DNA of 64,000 bases from Akkermansiaceae bacterium (lineage in GTDB: Bacteria > Verrucomicrobiota > Verrucomicrobiia > Verrucomicrobiales > Akkermansiaceae), in contig JAGYIT010000010.1 of the NCBI GenBank assembly GCA_018402445.1, positions 1-64,000 on the forward strand, in the 5' to 3' direction. Under the pieces are notes generated by a model, which made no database searches, was not told the origin of the DNA, and saw only the letters and a list, made by a program, of their open reading frames with translations. Shown piece after piece: positions 17,179 through 28,402 of the stretch (its first letter is position 1; each line of letters starts with the position of its first letter). The translations under genes and the position numbers were made by a program.

Positions 17179-18426
17179 TCACTTGAAGTCGCCCTTCTGG
17201 ATAAATTCGCTCCAATCCGCCTCGAACTCGGCGACGGTTCCGAAGCCGAAGATGGTGGCGAACTCCTCGGGCGAGGGGATCTGGTTGGAGGATTCGATGC
17301 GGCGGATCATGTTGGCGAAATGGCCGAGCCGCTTGGAATCGCTCTCCATGTAGTGGGCGAGGGAGTAGATGAGCACCAGGCGCTCCGGGGTGAGTTCGTC
17401 GGATTTCCATTTCAGGAGCTCCGGGAGCTTCACGGGCACCTTGCCGGACTTCACCAGCGGGCGGAGCGTGCGCGCCCAAGAGGAGCCGTCGTCGAAGCCG
17501 CTCTTCGAACTGATCTCGTCCTTCTGCGATCCCTCGACGGAGAGGAGATGCGTCTCCGTTTTCCCCGCGAGGCTGATCTCCTTGAAATACGAGTGACCGG
17601 TGAGCACCGCGAAGTATCCCTCGGCGCCGAAGGAGGAGACGCCGCCCATCTGCTTGGCAAGCAGCGCGCCGGAGATCACGTGGGTGGGGAAGGGCGCGAG
17701 ATCCTTGCGGAACCGCTTATCGTCCTTGACGTTGAAGACCGTGGCGCGGTCGAAGATGTCGTATTTGGCGGCAACCTCGTCGGGCACATACATCGAGGTG
17801 GAGCCGAGCCTGTCCCACGTGGCGGAAACGGACATGGAGGCGTCCTGGTTGCCGTTGGCGGCGAGGTGGGCGGAGTACCATTTCCCCAGCGCCGCATAAG
17901 TGTCGCGATCCTCGGCGAGCAGGATGAGCATCCGTTTATCGCCCCAATCCTTGCGGAAATTCATGTGCACGAAGGCCATGCCGTGCCAAAGGCGCTCCGC
18001 CGTCTCCGCCACCGCCTGCGGGCGCACCTTGCCCGCCGTGCCGATCAGGAAGTGCGGCGTCTCGAACAGCTCGAAGCCCTCCGAGGGGCTGTCCGTGAAA
18101 GTGAGGATGTCGTCCCGGCGCTTGAAAGTGGAGGTGTCGATCCGGGTTTGCTTCTCCACCAACCCTGGCTTGCCGCCCGTCAGGATCGCCTCATCCGCCC
18201 CGCCGAACTCTACGAGGTGGAGGCGGTCCGCAAGGCTCAGATCCTCCGCCTTGAGCTTGATCTCTTTCGAGTCCTTGCCGACGAGCGTGACCATCACGCC
18301 ATCAATCCCTCCCAGCGTGGCCTCCACCGTGCCGCCTTTCCGGGAAGTCCAGATTCTCAGATCCTCGGCTTGGGAGGGAAGGATCAGGCAGGCGGCGGCG
18401 CTCAAGCAAGCGATTATCATTTTCAT
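17179..18426 (-). CDS. Secreted protein with N-terminal SHD1-like domain, unknown function
   Basis: A signal peptide (MKMIIACLSAAACLILPSQA) is followed by an SHD1-like domain (LRIWTSRKGGTVEATLGGID and KLKAEDLSLADRLHLVEF). The remaining 330 residues contain FELFETPHFLIGTAGKV, AERLWHGMAFVHMNFRKDWG and LILLAEDRDTYAALGKWY, a layout reminiscent of DUF1570/gluzincin-like secreted proteins, but no HExxH site is present, so a protease role is not supported. ATG 18426 is chosen because it directly precedes the signal peptide. The gene is the first of a two-gene operon with the tandem aspartic protease at 15795. Confidence 0.65.
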   Translation of the reverse strand: MKMIIACLSAAACLILPSQAEDLRIWTSRKGGTVEATLGGIDGVMVTLVGKDSKEIKLKAEDLSLADRLHLVEFGGADEAILTGGKPGLVEKQTRIDTSTFKRRDDILTFTDSPSEGFELFETPHFLIGTAGKVRPQAVAETAERLWHGMAFVHMNFRKDWGDKRMLILLAEDRDTYAALGKWYSAHLAANGNQDASMSVSATWDRLGSTSMYVPDEVAAKYDIFDRATVFNVKDDKRFRKDLAPFPTHVISGALLAKQMGGVSSFGAEGYFAVLTGHSYFKEISLAGKTETHLLSVEGSQKDEISSKSGFDDGSSWARTLRPLVKSGKVPVKLPELLKWKSDELTPERLVLIYSLAHYMESDSKRLGHFANMIRRIESSNQIPSPEEFATIFGFGTVAEFEADWSEFIQKGDFK

Positions 18427-18440
18427 GGCTGATCCATAGC

Positions 18441-19989
18441 TTAGGAGAGACACCCCCCCCGACAATCCAATTTTTCACCGGGGTTTTTCAGGGTTTCCGC
18501 AGCACCTCCAAGCGCGGCGGCCATGACTTGATGGGCATCGGCTTCGGATTTTCCGAAAACCCTCGCGATGCGGCCGCCGCGCATGACGGCGATGCGGTCG
18601 CCCATGCCGAGCACCTCGGGGAGGTCGCTGGAGATCATCAGCACGGCGAGGCCCTTGCTCCGCGAGGGAGCGGATGATGCGGTGGATCTCCGCCTTCGCG
18701 CCGACGTCCACGCCCTGGGTCGGCTCGTCGAGGATGAGCAGGCGCGGCTCCGTGGCGAGCCAGCGGGCGACGCTGACCTTCTGCTGGTTGCCGCCGCTGA
18801 GGCTGCCGCCGGGCGATTCGGAGCTGTCCGTTTTGATCCCGAGATCCGCGATGAAACGCCGCGCCAGCTCCGTTTCCGCACCGAACCTCAGGAGCGTGCC
18901 GGGGAAAAATTTCGGATGGCCTGCCATGGTGATGTTCGCGGCGACGGGCATTTCCAAAATCACGCCATGCCGCCGCCTGTCCTCCGGCACGTAGGCGATG
19001 CCGTGCGCGATGGCCTCGCGCGGGCTGCGGATTTTCACCGCCTTGCCATTGAGGAAAATCCCGCCGCCATCCGCGAGGGTGATCCCGAAAAGGACACGCG
19101 CCAGCTCCGTGCGCCCCGCGCCGACCAATCCCGCGAGCGCGACGACCTCGCCCGCGCGGACATCGAGATCGACGCCCGCCACGCCGCTTTCCGCACAGGA
19201 AAGATCTCTAACAGAGAGCACCGCTTCCCCCACCACGCCCTCGGGTGGCGGGTAGATCGCGGAAACCTCGCGCCCGACCATGAGCCGTATCATCTGTTCC
19301 TCGGTAAGGCCGTCCACCGGGTTCGTGCCCACGCTTTCGCCATCGCGCAGCACGGTCACGCGGTCGGCGAGGGCGAAGATTTCCTCCAGTCGGTGCGAGA
19401 TGTAGATCACGCCCACGCCGTTGGCGCGGAGATCGCGCACGACCTTGAAAAGCAGGTGCTGCTCCTTGCGCGTGAGCGAGGCGGTAGGCTCATCCATGAT
19501 CACGATGCGCGCGCCGGCACCCATCGCACAGGCGATCTCGACGAGCTGCTGCTCCGGCATGGAGAGCGCGCGCACCTCCGCGTCCGCCGCGATGTCCGCG
19601 CCGATCCTCCCTAACAGCTCATCCGCTTTCCGCCGCCGCTCCGCCCATTTCACCAAGGCAAAGGGGCTGGATTTCTCCAAACGCAGGGAGATGTTTTCCG
19701 CCACGCTGAGATCCGGAAAGAGCGCGGGCTGCTGATAGACGCAGGCGATGCCAAGCTCCCGCGCCTTGCCAGGGGTGAGTTGGGAAAGGGTCTCGCCGTT
19801 CACCTCGAACACGCCGCCGTCCGGCTGGTGCGCGCCGGTGATGACCTTGATGAGGGTGGATTTCCCCGCGCCGTTCTCGCCGAGCAGGGCGTGCACCTCG
19901 CCCTCGCGGAGCTCAAAGGAAACGCCCTTGAGCGCACGCACCGCGCCGAAGGATTTCGTAATGCCGGAGAGTTGGAGGAGGGGTTTCAG
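18441..19989 (-). CDS. Sugar ABC transporter ATP-binding protein (RbsA/MglA type), frameshifted
   Basis: Two ABC cassettes in one chain mark the carbohydrate-uptake RbsA/XylG/MglA class: Walker A GENGAGKST, Walker B IVIMDEPTAS and the D-loop in the first; GLVGAGRTELAR, LSGGNQQKVSVARWL and LLILDEPTQGVDVGAK in the second. The C terminus continues in another frame (GLAVLMISSDLPEVLGMGDR) after removal of one C at 18652-18654. The conserved N terminus (LLQLSGITKSFGAVRALKGV) begins with CTG at 19989 and has no ATG, GTG or TTG before it; the first usable start is GTG at 19941. No permease or binding protein is nearby, so it is an orphan, possibly a pseudogene. Confidence 0.75.
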
Positions 19990-20165
19990 TGTGCGAAAGC
20001 TACGTCAACCGATGTGGGCGAATCAAGCTCCGGAGTAAACTGTGGTATGAATGATCGCGCTTTAAAACGTCGTAATCACGTCCCGCGAAGCTTTTGGCTG
20101 CCTGCGATGATTCGCCGCTTTCGCGTTGCCTTATGAAGGCATCCGTTGAAACTCTCGGCACTGCT

Positions 20166-21698
<1,533 letters not shown>

Positions 21699-21710
21699 GT
21701 TTCTGGAAGC

Positions 21711-21738
21711 TTGCGCGGGCGGAGCGTTCTGGTAAACT
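21711..21738 (+). promoter_or_regulatory. Likely promoter of the toxin-antitoxin pair
   Basis: TTGCGC (21711-21716), a 16-bp spacer and TAAACT (21733-21738) resemble a sigma-70 promoter. The antitoxin ATG follows only 6 bp after the -10 element, so the transcript would be nearly leaderless. The same layout is seen before the antitoxins at 36917 and 39797. Confidence 0.45.
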
Positions 21739-21744
21739 GGCCGC

Positions 21745-21939
21745 ATGAGCACGAAATTTCTCACAGACAAGAGTGGCAAGAAAATCGCGGCCGTGATTCC
21801 GATCAAGGAGTATGAGGAGATGATGGAGGATCTGATCGACATCGCGGCATGCGCGGAGCGGCGGGACGAAGAAACGATTCCGTGGGAGCAGGTGAAGAAG
21901 GAGCTAGACATAAAAACCGAACGACTTGTTTCGAATTGA
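21745..21939 (+). CDS. Type II antitoxin, RelB/Phd-like
   Basis: The 64-residue protein starts KFLTDKSGKKIAAVIPIKEYEEMMEDL, a pattern of small Phd/YefM- or RelB-like antitoxins (KTAVVLPIEEYExLLEDL), followed by an acidic C-terminal tail that would bind the toxin. It overlaps the toxin gene by 14 bp. The pair lies between zwf and opcA, so transcription of opcA may depend on the TA promoter or on read-through from zwf. Confidence 0.8.
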   Translation: MSTKFLTDKSGKKIAAVIPIKEYEEMMEDLIDIAACAERRDEETIPWEQVKKELDIKTERLVSN

Positions 21940-22180
21940 TTACAAGAAAGCTGCCCGCAAGGAGCTGAAGAAACTCGATCAGTCCGCCAGGGAGCGAATC
22001 GGCGCTGCGATAGATGCCCTTGGTTCGGAACCCCACCCGCCCGGTTCAAGGAAGATGGTCGGCTCCGAAGCGCTTTTCCGGATCCGGGTCGGGGATTACA
22101 GGGTGATCTACGAGGTTCAGAACAAATTACTGACGATTTTCGTCATCCGCATCGGCCACCGCAAAGACATCTACCGCTGA
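21926..22180 (+). CDS. RelE/ParE-family toxin
   Basis: The 84-residue protein begins with a TTG codon overlapping the antitoxin and shows the RelE/ParE fold: FRIDYKKAARKELKKLDQSARERIG, then LFRIRVGDYRVIYEVQN and a C-terminal VIRIGHRKDIYR. The Arg in RIRVGDYR, the Tyr in YRVIYEV and the C-terminal HRKDIYR are residues associated with ribosome-dependent mRNA cleavage in RelE members. Length is normal and the frame is intact. It stops 2 bp before the start of opcA, so the TA pair and opcA appear to share a transcript. Confidence 0.85.
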   Translation: MFRIDYKKAARKELKKLDQSARERIGAAIDALGSEPHPPGSRKMVGSEALFRIRVGDYRVIYEVQNKLLTIFVIRIGHRKDIYR

Positions 22181-22182
22181 AA

Positions 22183-23220
22183 ATGACCACCACCCCAACA
22201 GACGAATACGCCGAACTCGGGAAAGAAGTCCCCGTTTCCCAGATCGACCACGAGCTGCGCGCCCTGTGGGAGCAGGACGACGCGCGCACCAACGCTTCTC
22301 TGATGAACCTCGTGGTCTATACGGAGAGGAGAGGCGGACTGTTAGAGAACTCCCGCATCATCGGCGATCTCGCCCGGGAAAACGCCTGCCGCGCCATCCT
22401 CGTAGAGATCGCCCGCGAAGAGGAAACCTCCCTCCGCGCATGGATTACCGCCCATTGCCACCTCTCGGACGGCCGCAAGTCCGTCTGTTCCGAACAGATC
22501 GCCTTTCGCCTCACCGGGCGTGTCACCGGGCGCTTCCGCAATACCGTTTTCTCGCACCTCAACTCCGACCTGCCCCTCATCTTCTGGTGGCAGGGCAAAC
22601 TCTCCGAGGTCTTCACCGAGCGCCTCGCCAGCGTCATGGACCGCCTCATCGTCGATAGCTCCTCGTGGGCGGATGCGAAGGCCGGCTTCGCGCGCATCGC
22701 GGAGGCCACCGAGGGAAATACGGCGCTCGTAGTACAAGACCTCGCCTGGACGCGCTGCTGGCAATACCGCGTCGGCATCGCCGGGCTTTTCGATGACACC
22801 GTGGCGCAGGCCGCGCTCGGCGGGATCGCGGGAATCCGCATCTGTCATTCGCCGCAGAACCGCAACACCGCCCTCCAGATCCTCGCATGGCTCGCCGTCC
22901 AGGCGGGCTGGAAACACAAGGGCGCCGGCGTCTTCGAAACCAGGGACGGTCACCGCATCACGGCCGTGATCGAATCCTCCCCGGACTCTGCGCCGCTCGG
23001 CTTGGTCGAGCTTTCCTCGCCGGGCACGACCGTCCGCGTCAGCCGCGAAAAAGGCTCCGCCCACCTCCTCCGCGAGATCGAATCCGGCGATTACAAGGTA
23101 AGCTCCCTCTCCCCCGCCGACCCCGAGGCCGCCGAAAGCCTCGTCGCCCAGCAGCTCTCACGTGGCGGCAAGAACTCCCTGTTCCTCAAAGTCCTCCCGA
23201 CCTTCCTCGAGCTGCTTTGA
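22183..23220 (+). CDS. opcA: Glucose-6-phosphate dehydrogenase assembly protein OpcA
   Basis: OpcA promotes assembly and redox regulation of glucose-6-phosphate dehydrogenase, best known in cyanobacteria and actinobacteria. The 345-residue protein has the conserved ASLMNLVVYTE, the HCHLSDGRKSVCSEQI segment and the signature SDLPLIFWWQG, with SSSWADAKAGF and DLAWTRCWQYR after it. Its own partner zwf is at 20166, and a RelBE-like pair separates the two. The start follows the toxin stop by 2 bp, indicating translational coupling to the inserted module. Confidence 0.88.
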   Translation: MTTTPTDEYAELGKEVPVSQIDHELRALWEQDDARTNASLMNLVVYTERRGGLLENSRIIGDLARENACRAILVEIAREEETSLRAWITAHCHLSDGRKSVCSEQIAFRLTGRVTGRFRNTVFSHLNSDLPLIFWWQGKLSEVFTERLASVMDRLIVDSSSWADAKAGFARIAEATEGNTALVVQDLAWTRCWQYRVGIAGLFDDTVAQAALGGIAGIRICHSPQNRNTALQILAWLAVQAGWKHKGAGVFETRDGHRITAVIESSPDSAPLGLVELSSPGTTVRVSREKGSAHLLREIESGDYKVSSLSPADPEAAESLVAQQLSRGGKNSLFLKVLPTFLELL

Positions 23221-23297
23221 GATGTGGATGGAATCGGTGAAGTCCACATCTCCAAGATACTCTTCGGGAAAACACGCAGCACCGGGCACTCGCTGGA

Positions 23298-25389
23298 TCA
23301 CGTGAAATCCCGCCTCGGCGTGCGCGACACCAGCCTCCGCCGCCACGACGCGCGGGGTGATGTGGATCTCGCGTTCATCACTGTGAGCACTACGAACAGC
23401 AAGCCGCCCGCGAGGTCATGGAGAGGCAGGGCGAAGCCTTCCCACAAGGTGGTGTTGCCGGGGAAAAGCAGCAGGCCGGATGCAAGGAAGAACAGGCTGC
23501 GGTCGCGCCGTCGAAACCGGGTGAAAATAATGCCCCGCGATGCCGATGGCGAAGGCCGCCACGCCGACTGCCGCGATGCCGAATGCTTGGGCGATGTGGA
23601 TGAATCCGGCGGGACTCCCATCATGAGCCAGCATCAGCAGCTCGGGGCGGAACACGAACATGAAGGGCAAGAAAAAGCCGACGAGGGAAAACCGGAACGC
23701 GGCGAAGGCCGTGGCCATTACCGGCGACCCAGCGACCGAACTCGCCGCGAAGGCCGCCAGTGCCACGGGCGGAGTGACCATCGAAAGCATGCCGAAGTAA
23801 AAGATGAACATGTGCCCGGCCAGCGGCACCACCCCGAGATCCCCCAGCACATCCCCGATCAATGTCGCCAAGAGCAGATAACACACCACCGACGGCAGGC
23901 CCATGCCGAGGATGATGGAAGTGAACATGATCAGGAGCAGCGCGAGAAACAGGCTGTCTTGTGCGATCGGTAGGATCAGCGAGGGGAAGCGGGTGCCGAC
24001 CCCTGTCAGCGTGACCACGCCGATGATGATACCCACACAAGCGGCCGCGCAAACCAGCGGGATGACATCGCGCGCCGAGTCACGCATCGCACCTAACAGC
24101 GCGCCAAATTTCAGGCGGGTGGAATGATGCAGCGAACTCAGGACGATGATCACGACCAAGGAAAGCGAGACCGCGCGGAAGGGGCTGAAGCCTGCGAATA
24201 AAAATCCCAACAAGCTCGCGAAAGCCCCGCCGAATACGAGCCCGGCATAGGGGTTGAGCTTGGCCGGAGCCGCCGCTCCCGACTCGAAATCGGCGAGTGT
24301 GCCGGTTGTTCCGGCTAACGATGCAAGGCGTTTGGAGTGGAAATGGACGATGAGGAACAGCGAGAAATAAAACAGGATGGCAGGCAGCAGCGCCGCTTGG
24401 ACGATTTGCAGATAGGTGACCGGCGGGCTGACGATTTCCAGCATCATGTAAGCCGCCGCGCCCATCACCGGCGGCACCAGCGCACCGCCGGAGCTTGCCG
24501 CCGCCTCGATGCCTCCAGCCATCGGCGCGGAATAACCCGAGGCGCGCATCATCGGGATGGTGAAGGTGCCGGTGGTGACCGTGTTCGCCACCGCGCTACC
24601 CGAAAGCGAACCCATCAGGCCGCTGCTGAGCACCGAGACTTTCGCGGCACCGCCGACGCTCCTGCTGAAGAGCCGCTTTGCGAAATCGATGATGAATCCG
24701 ATGGCTCCCGTTTCCTTGAGAAACGCGCCGAAGATCACGAACAGGAACACGTAGGTGAACATCACATTCAGCGCCACGCCGAAAATCCCCTGCCCTTGCA
24801 GCACCGCCTGGGAAACGGTGCGCTCGATCGTGTAACCACGGTGCGGCAGCAGCCAGTCCGGCAGCGAATTGCCATAAAGGCTAAAGGCGGCGAACAACAG
24901 CGCGAGAAGCGGCAGCGCGATGCCGATGGAACGTCGGGTCGCTTCCAACACCAGCAGGGCGAGCACCCCGCCGACCGCGAAATCCAGAGTAGTTTCCGAA
25001 CCCGCGCGGTTTCCGAGGGACTGGCCGTTGATCCAGAATCCGGAAAACGTTGGCTCCGTCTGCACGACGAAGTATCCGCAGGTCAGCACCGCAAGAAAGG
25101 CCAGCAAGGAATCGCCGGCGCGGGAGAGTGGGTGTGATTGGAACCTGCGTGCCAGCGGGTTTGTCAGGAAACAAAGCACGATTCCCAGCATCGCAAAGAT
25201 CGCGAGTTGCGACTGCGGGGAAAGCCTTGGATAGTTGACTTCGGACAGTGTGAACGCGCAAAGCAAGGTGCCCAAGGCCGTTACCATGATTCCCTGCCAG
25301 CGGGGTGCCGGGTTAGCGGTTTGATCGGCCGGCAAGGGGCTCGAATCGGATACTGCCTGATGTTTCGAGTTTTTAACCACGGATTTCAC
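23298..25389 (-). CDS. TRAP transporter fused permease (4TM/12TM), frameshifted near the 3' end
   Basis: The protein is a large hydrophobic TRAP permease in which the small and large subunits are fused, the type that works with TAXI receptors. Conserved features are GSLSGSAVANTVTTGTFTIP, EAAASSGGALVPPVMGAAAY and FIFYFGMLSMVTPPVALAAF. It imports an unknown, probably organic-acid, substrate with Na+. The last part (RDRSLFFLASGLLLFPGNTT) lies in the next frame; removing one base at 23517-23521 restores it. The outermost start is GTG 25389, inside a dispersed repeat, and ATG 25287 is equally possible. The TAXI receptor gene lies just upstream. Confidence 0.8.
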
Positions 25390-25405
25390 GGATGATCACG
25401 GATAA
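25377..25405. repeat. Dispersed ACCACGGATTTCACGG repeat
   Basis: The gap between the TRAP permease and its receptor starts with ACCACGGATTTCACGGATGATCACGGATAAG-like sequence, a member of the dispersed CACGGAT family also seen near 3775 and in a paired form at 43928-44067. The rest of the 130-bp gap shows nothing further. Confidence 0.5.
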
Positions 25406-25518
25406 GAAAGGCAAAACGAACTTCTTTTTCGGGTTCCAGAGATTCGTGTTCGTCCCTCTCCGCTGCGCTCCAGTTGTGGCTGAGAACCTTCTGTTTTACT
25501 TAAAGGAGGAACCCCCGA

Positions 25519-26495
25519 TTATTCGGTCGCCCCGTCCTCTTTCCAAATCCCGATTTCCTTGTAGAAACGGATGGCTCCCGGGTGGAAGTCGGTGCCGGTG
25601 TGGCGGATCACATTCGCGGGATTGATCGCCTTGCCGGCCGGGTGCTTGGCCACGACCTCCTCGCGGTTTTCATAGATCGTTTTGGTGAAGCGATAGACCA
25701 TGTCCTCATCCTGATCGGCGGCGGTGATCAGGTGCATCGAGCCGACGTTCAAGCCGTGGTAATCCTCATCCACCCCACGGTAGGTTCCGCCGGGAATGGT
25801 TGCCGGGTGGAAGAAATCGTAGTCGCGGATCAGCGTTTTTTCGCTTCCTCATCGAAGGGGATGAGCACGATGTCCTGCGAGGCAGCCGCTTGGCTGATGG
25901 AGGCGGTGGGCACCGCGCCGCCGAGGAAAACAGCGGAAGCAGAACCATCGGCCAGCATGTCCACCGCGCCGGCTTGGGTCGCGTTGAGCGGGGTGATGTC
26001 TGCGGCATTGACATCGTGCGCGGCGAGGATGGGCATCACGAAACTTTCAAAACCCGCGCCCGCCGGGCCGATGACGACGCGCTTGCCCTTGAGTCCGCCA
26101 AGCGAAGTGATGCCGGAGTTTTTGGTGGTGATGAACATGGCGACGTTCGGCGCGAGGGTCATGACCGCCTGGACCGGTTGTTTTTGCTTCCATTCACCCT
26201 CACCTCTCACCGCGAAGTAGGTGATCGCGGCGTTCGACATCGCGAGATCGAGTTCGCTCTTCGCGAGGCGGGAGATGTTTTCCTGCGAGCCCATGGTGGA
26301 TTCCGCGGTGACCTGCCAGTTGTTGCCCTCGGCATGGGCGTTGAGGACTTCGCCCAGCGCGCCGCCGACCACAAAGAATGCCCCACCCGGAGGCGCGGTG
26401 CCGATGCTGACAAAATCCGCCCGTTCGGAATCCGAGCAGGCGATGAACAACAAGGCGAAGGCGGCGGTGGTGGTGGCGAGGCGGGAAAGGTTCAT
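25519..26495 (-). CDS. TAXI-family TRAP solute-binding protein, frameshifted
   Basis: The receptor starts with a lipoprotein-type signal (LLFIACSDSE), then SIGTAPPGGAFFVVGGALGE and ESTMGSQENISRLAKSELDLAMSNA, the TAXI signature region, and VAMFITTKNSGITSLGGLKGKRVVIGPAGAG. The first frame ends at 25830; the C terminus (RGVDEDYHGLNVGSMHLITA ... FYKEIGIWKED) is in another frame. One base is missing from the T6 run at 25836-25841. It delivers substrate to the fused TRAP permease at 23298. Both genes of the system carry an indel, so either the system is decaying or the assembly has homopolymer errors. Confidence 0.82.
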
Positions 26496-26579
26496 GGGAA
26501 TGATCTATGGGGAGTTTTATTACGGGTGCAACCTGGGGATTTATCGGTGGGATGGCGAGGAATTTGGCTGCTGTCGTTT

Positions 26580-27041
26580 TCAATCGCCACTCGATGAGGG
26601 CCGCTTCAAGGTCATGGTGCCGTGGTCACCTTTTGACCGATAGGTCGCGGTGAAGGATTCACGGGTGAGGCGGCCCTCGACCTGATAGTTTCCGAAACCT
26701 CCGGGAAGTGACATTTCACCGCTGAGTTGTATTGAACCATCGGCTGCCAGCTTGGCGTGCGTGGTGTGGGTGTAATCGCCGAATTTCAGCACTCCCCAAC
26801 CGGCGCGGTAGCGGAAATCGTAAGTGCCCGGGCGATCCGGTGTCGGTTGGACGATGCACCACAGCGGGCCGGTGTGGCCGTTGACATCGCTTTTCCAGGT
26901 GCCTAGCCACGGGCCTGCCGCGTTGGCGGGCGGGCGTGGGAGGGCGGCGGCGGCTTCGGCGAATCCGCGGTGGTAGGAATTCGTACAGGAGGAAACTGCA
27001 ACTGCGATGGCGGCCGCGAGAGGGATGAGGCGGAGATTCAT
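26580..27041 (-). CDS. Small lipoprotein, unknown function
   Basis: The 153-residue protein has a lipoprotein signal peptide (LIPLAAAIAVAVSSC, lipid Cys at residue 19), then GPWLGTWKSDVNGHTGPLWCIV, GTYDFRYRAGWGVLKFGDYT and LSGEMSLPGGFGNYQVEGRLTRESF. The regular alternation of aromatic beta strands suggests a small beta-barrel or sandwich similar to lipocalin-like or DUF-type secreted proteins; I do not recognise a named family. ATG 27041 is chosen since it directly precedes the signal peptide. It is 14 bp after the propeller gene and probably in the same operon. Confidence 0.6.
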   Translation of the reverse strand: MNLRLIPLAAAIAVAVSSCTNSYHRGFAEAAAALPRPPANAAGPWLGTWKSDVNGHTGPLWCIVQPTPDRPGTYDFRYRAGWGVLKFGDYTHTTHAKLAADGSIQLSGEMSLPGGFGNYQVEGRLTRESFTATYRSKGDHGTMTLKRPSSSGD

Positions 27042-27054
27042 AGCTTGTTCGAAA

Positions 27055-28293
27055 TTACTTTCCGGTGATTTTCCAGAGGTGGTTTTCGGTGCGGAGATAG
27101 AGGGCTCCATCCAGCAGGACGGGTGAGGCGAGCGTTCGTTCGGCGATATCGGTTTCGAACTCGATCTTCGCGGCGTCGCGTGAGATTTTCACGACGTAGC
27201 AAACTCCGTCTTCGGTCACGGCATAGAGGGTGTCGCCTGTTAGAACCGGCGAGGCAGAGAAATTTCCGCGGAGTTTTTCGTTCCAAGCGGGTTTACCAGA
27301 TTTCGCATCGAGGCTGGTGAGTGTGCCGGTGTCGTCGAGCACGAGGATCTGTCCGTTGGTGGCGATCATCGACGGGGTCTTGGGCATCCGGCGCGTCACT
27401 TCCCACGCGATGTGGGATTTCGTGACGTCGCCGGTAGCGTCGCCGAGGCGGATGGCGATGAGTTTGGGGACATTGTAACCGGTGGCGACGTAGGCCATGC
27501 CGTCGGCGACGATAGGGCGCGGGACCACCGAGTAGCCCTCGCCATAGGTGGCTTTCCAGAGCAGTCGTCCGTCCTCGGGCGCGTAGGCTCCGATCATGCC
27601 GCTAGCGGCGCTGAGGATTTCGGTGCGGCCATCCGTCTCGACGACCAGCGGGGTGCTGAAGGAAAACTTACTGCGGACTTCCTGCCCGCGCGGGGTCCGC
27701 CACGCAATGCCTCCGTCTTTCCGATGAAAAGCTACGATGGTGGGATCGATTTCGGCGTCCGCGTTGACCACGAGCAGGTCGCCGACGATGACCGGCGAAC
27801 CTCCATTGCCGTGCATGGGTTTGTAGGGAACCTGCCGTTTCCAGAGAGCCTCGCCATCATCGAGGCGCAACGCGGCGGTGCCCATGTGGCCGAAGTGGAC
27901 GTAAACGACGCCGTCCGCGATGACCGGTGTGGAGGAGGCCAGGCTGTTCTTGCCATGGAGGGCGGCGGTTTCCTCGGCGGTGGGTTTAAAAAGATCGATA
28001 TCCCAGATTTTTTTACCGGTGGCGACGTCGAGGGCGAAAGCGGTCAGAACCGTGGTTTCACTATCTTTGCGCGAACCGGTGAGGACAATTTTCCCGTCAG
28101 CGATGACGGGCGACGACCAACCTTGGGAAGTAAGCGGGACTTTCCATGCGATCCCGACATCCTTGCCCCATTTGAGAGGGCCGGGCCCGCTTGCGATACC
28201 TTGGCCGGTCGGCCCGCGGAATTGCGGCCAAGCATCGGCGGCTATCGCGGCGCTGGTCAGGAGGCAGGAGAGAAAGAGGCGACGTAATATCAT
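27055..28293 (-). CDS. PQQ-like beta-propeller repeat protein
   Basis: A signal peptide (MILRRLFLSCLLTSAAIAAD) leads into WPQFRGPTGQGIA, the common opening of secreted planctomycete/verrucomicrobial propellers, and then into repeats with blade motifs such as DVATGKKIWDIDL, RLDDGEALWKRQV, APEDGRLLWKATY and DAKSGKPAWNEKL. The 412-residue protein probably folds as an eight-bladed propeller. It lacks the usual PQQ-dehydrogenase cofactor residues, so a scaffold, BamB-like or quinoprotein-unrelated role is more likely than enzymatic activity. A lipoprotein gene follows. Confidence 0.78.
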   Translation of the reverse strand: MILRRLFLSCLLTSAAIAADAWPQFRGPTGQGIASGPGPLKWGKDVGIAWKVPLTSQGWSSPVIADGKIVLTGSRKDSETTVLTAFALDVATGKKIWDIDLFKPTAEETAALHGKNSLASSTPVIADGVVYVHFGHMGTAALRLDDGEALWKRQVPYKPMHGNGGSPVIVGDLLVVNADAEIDPTIVAFHRKDGGIAWRTPRGQEVRSKFSFSTPLVVETDGRTEILSAASGMIGAYAPEDGRLLWKATYGEGYSVVPRPIVADGMAYVATGYNVPKLIAIRLGDATGDVTKSHIAWEVTRRMPKTPSMIATNGQILVLDDTGTLTSLDAKSGKPAWNEKLRGNFSASPVLTGDTLYAVTEDGVCYVVKISRDAAKIEFETDIAERTLASPVLLDGALYLRTENHLWKITGK

Positions 28294-28402
28294 TATTCAA
28301 ACTGTAAGGCGCGGGATACACAAGTCAATCGTCGGGAGAGAAGTCACCGGGCAGAGTTCTACACTAGGGCGAAACTCGGGCAAATTGTAGAAGAGAACCA
28401 CG

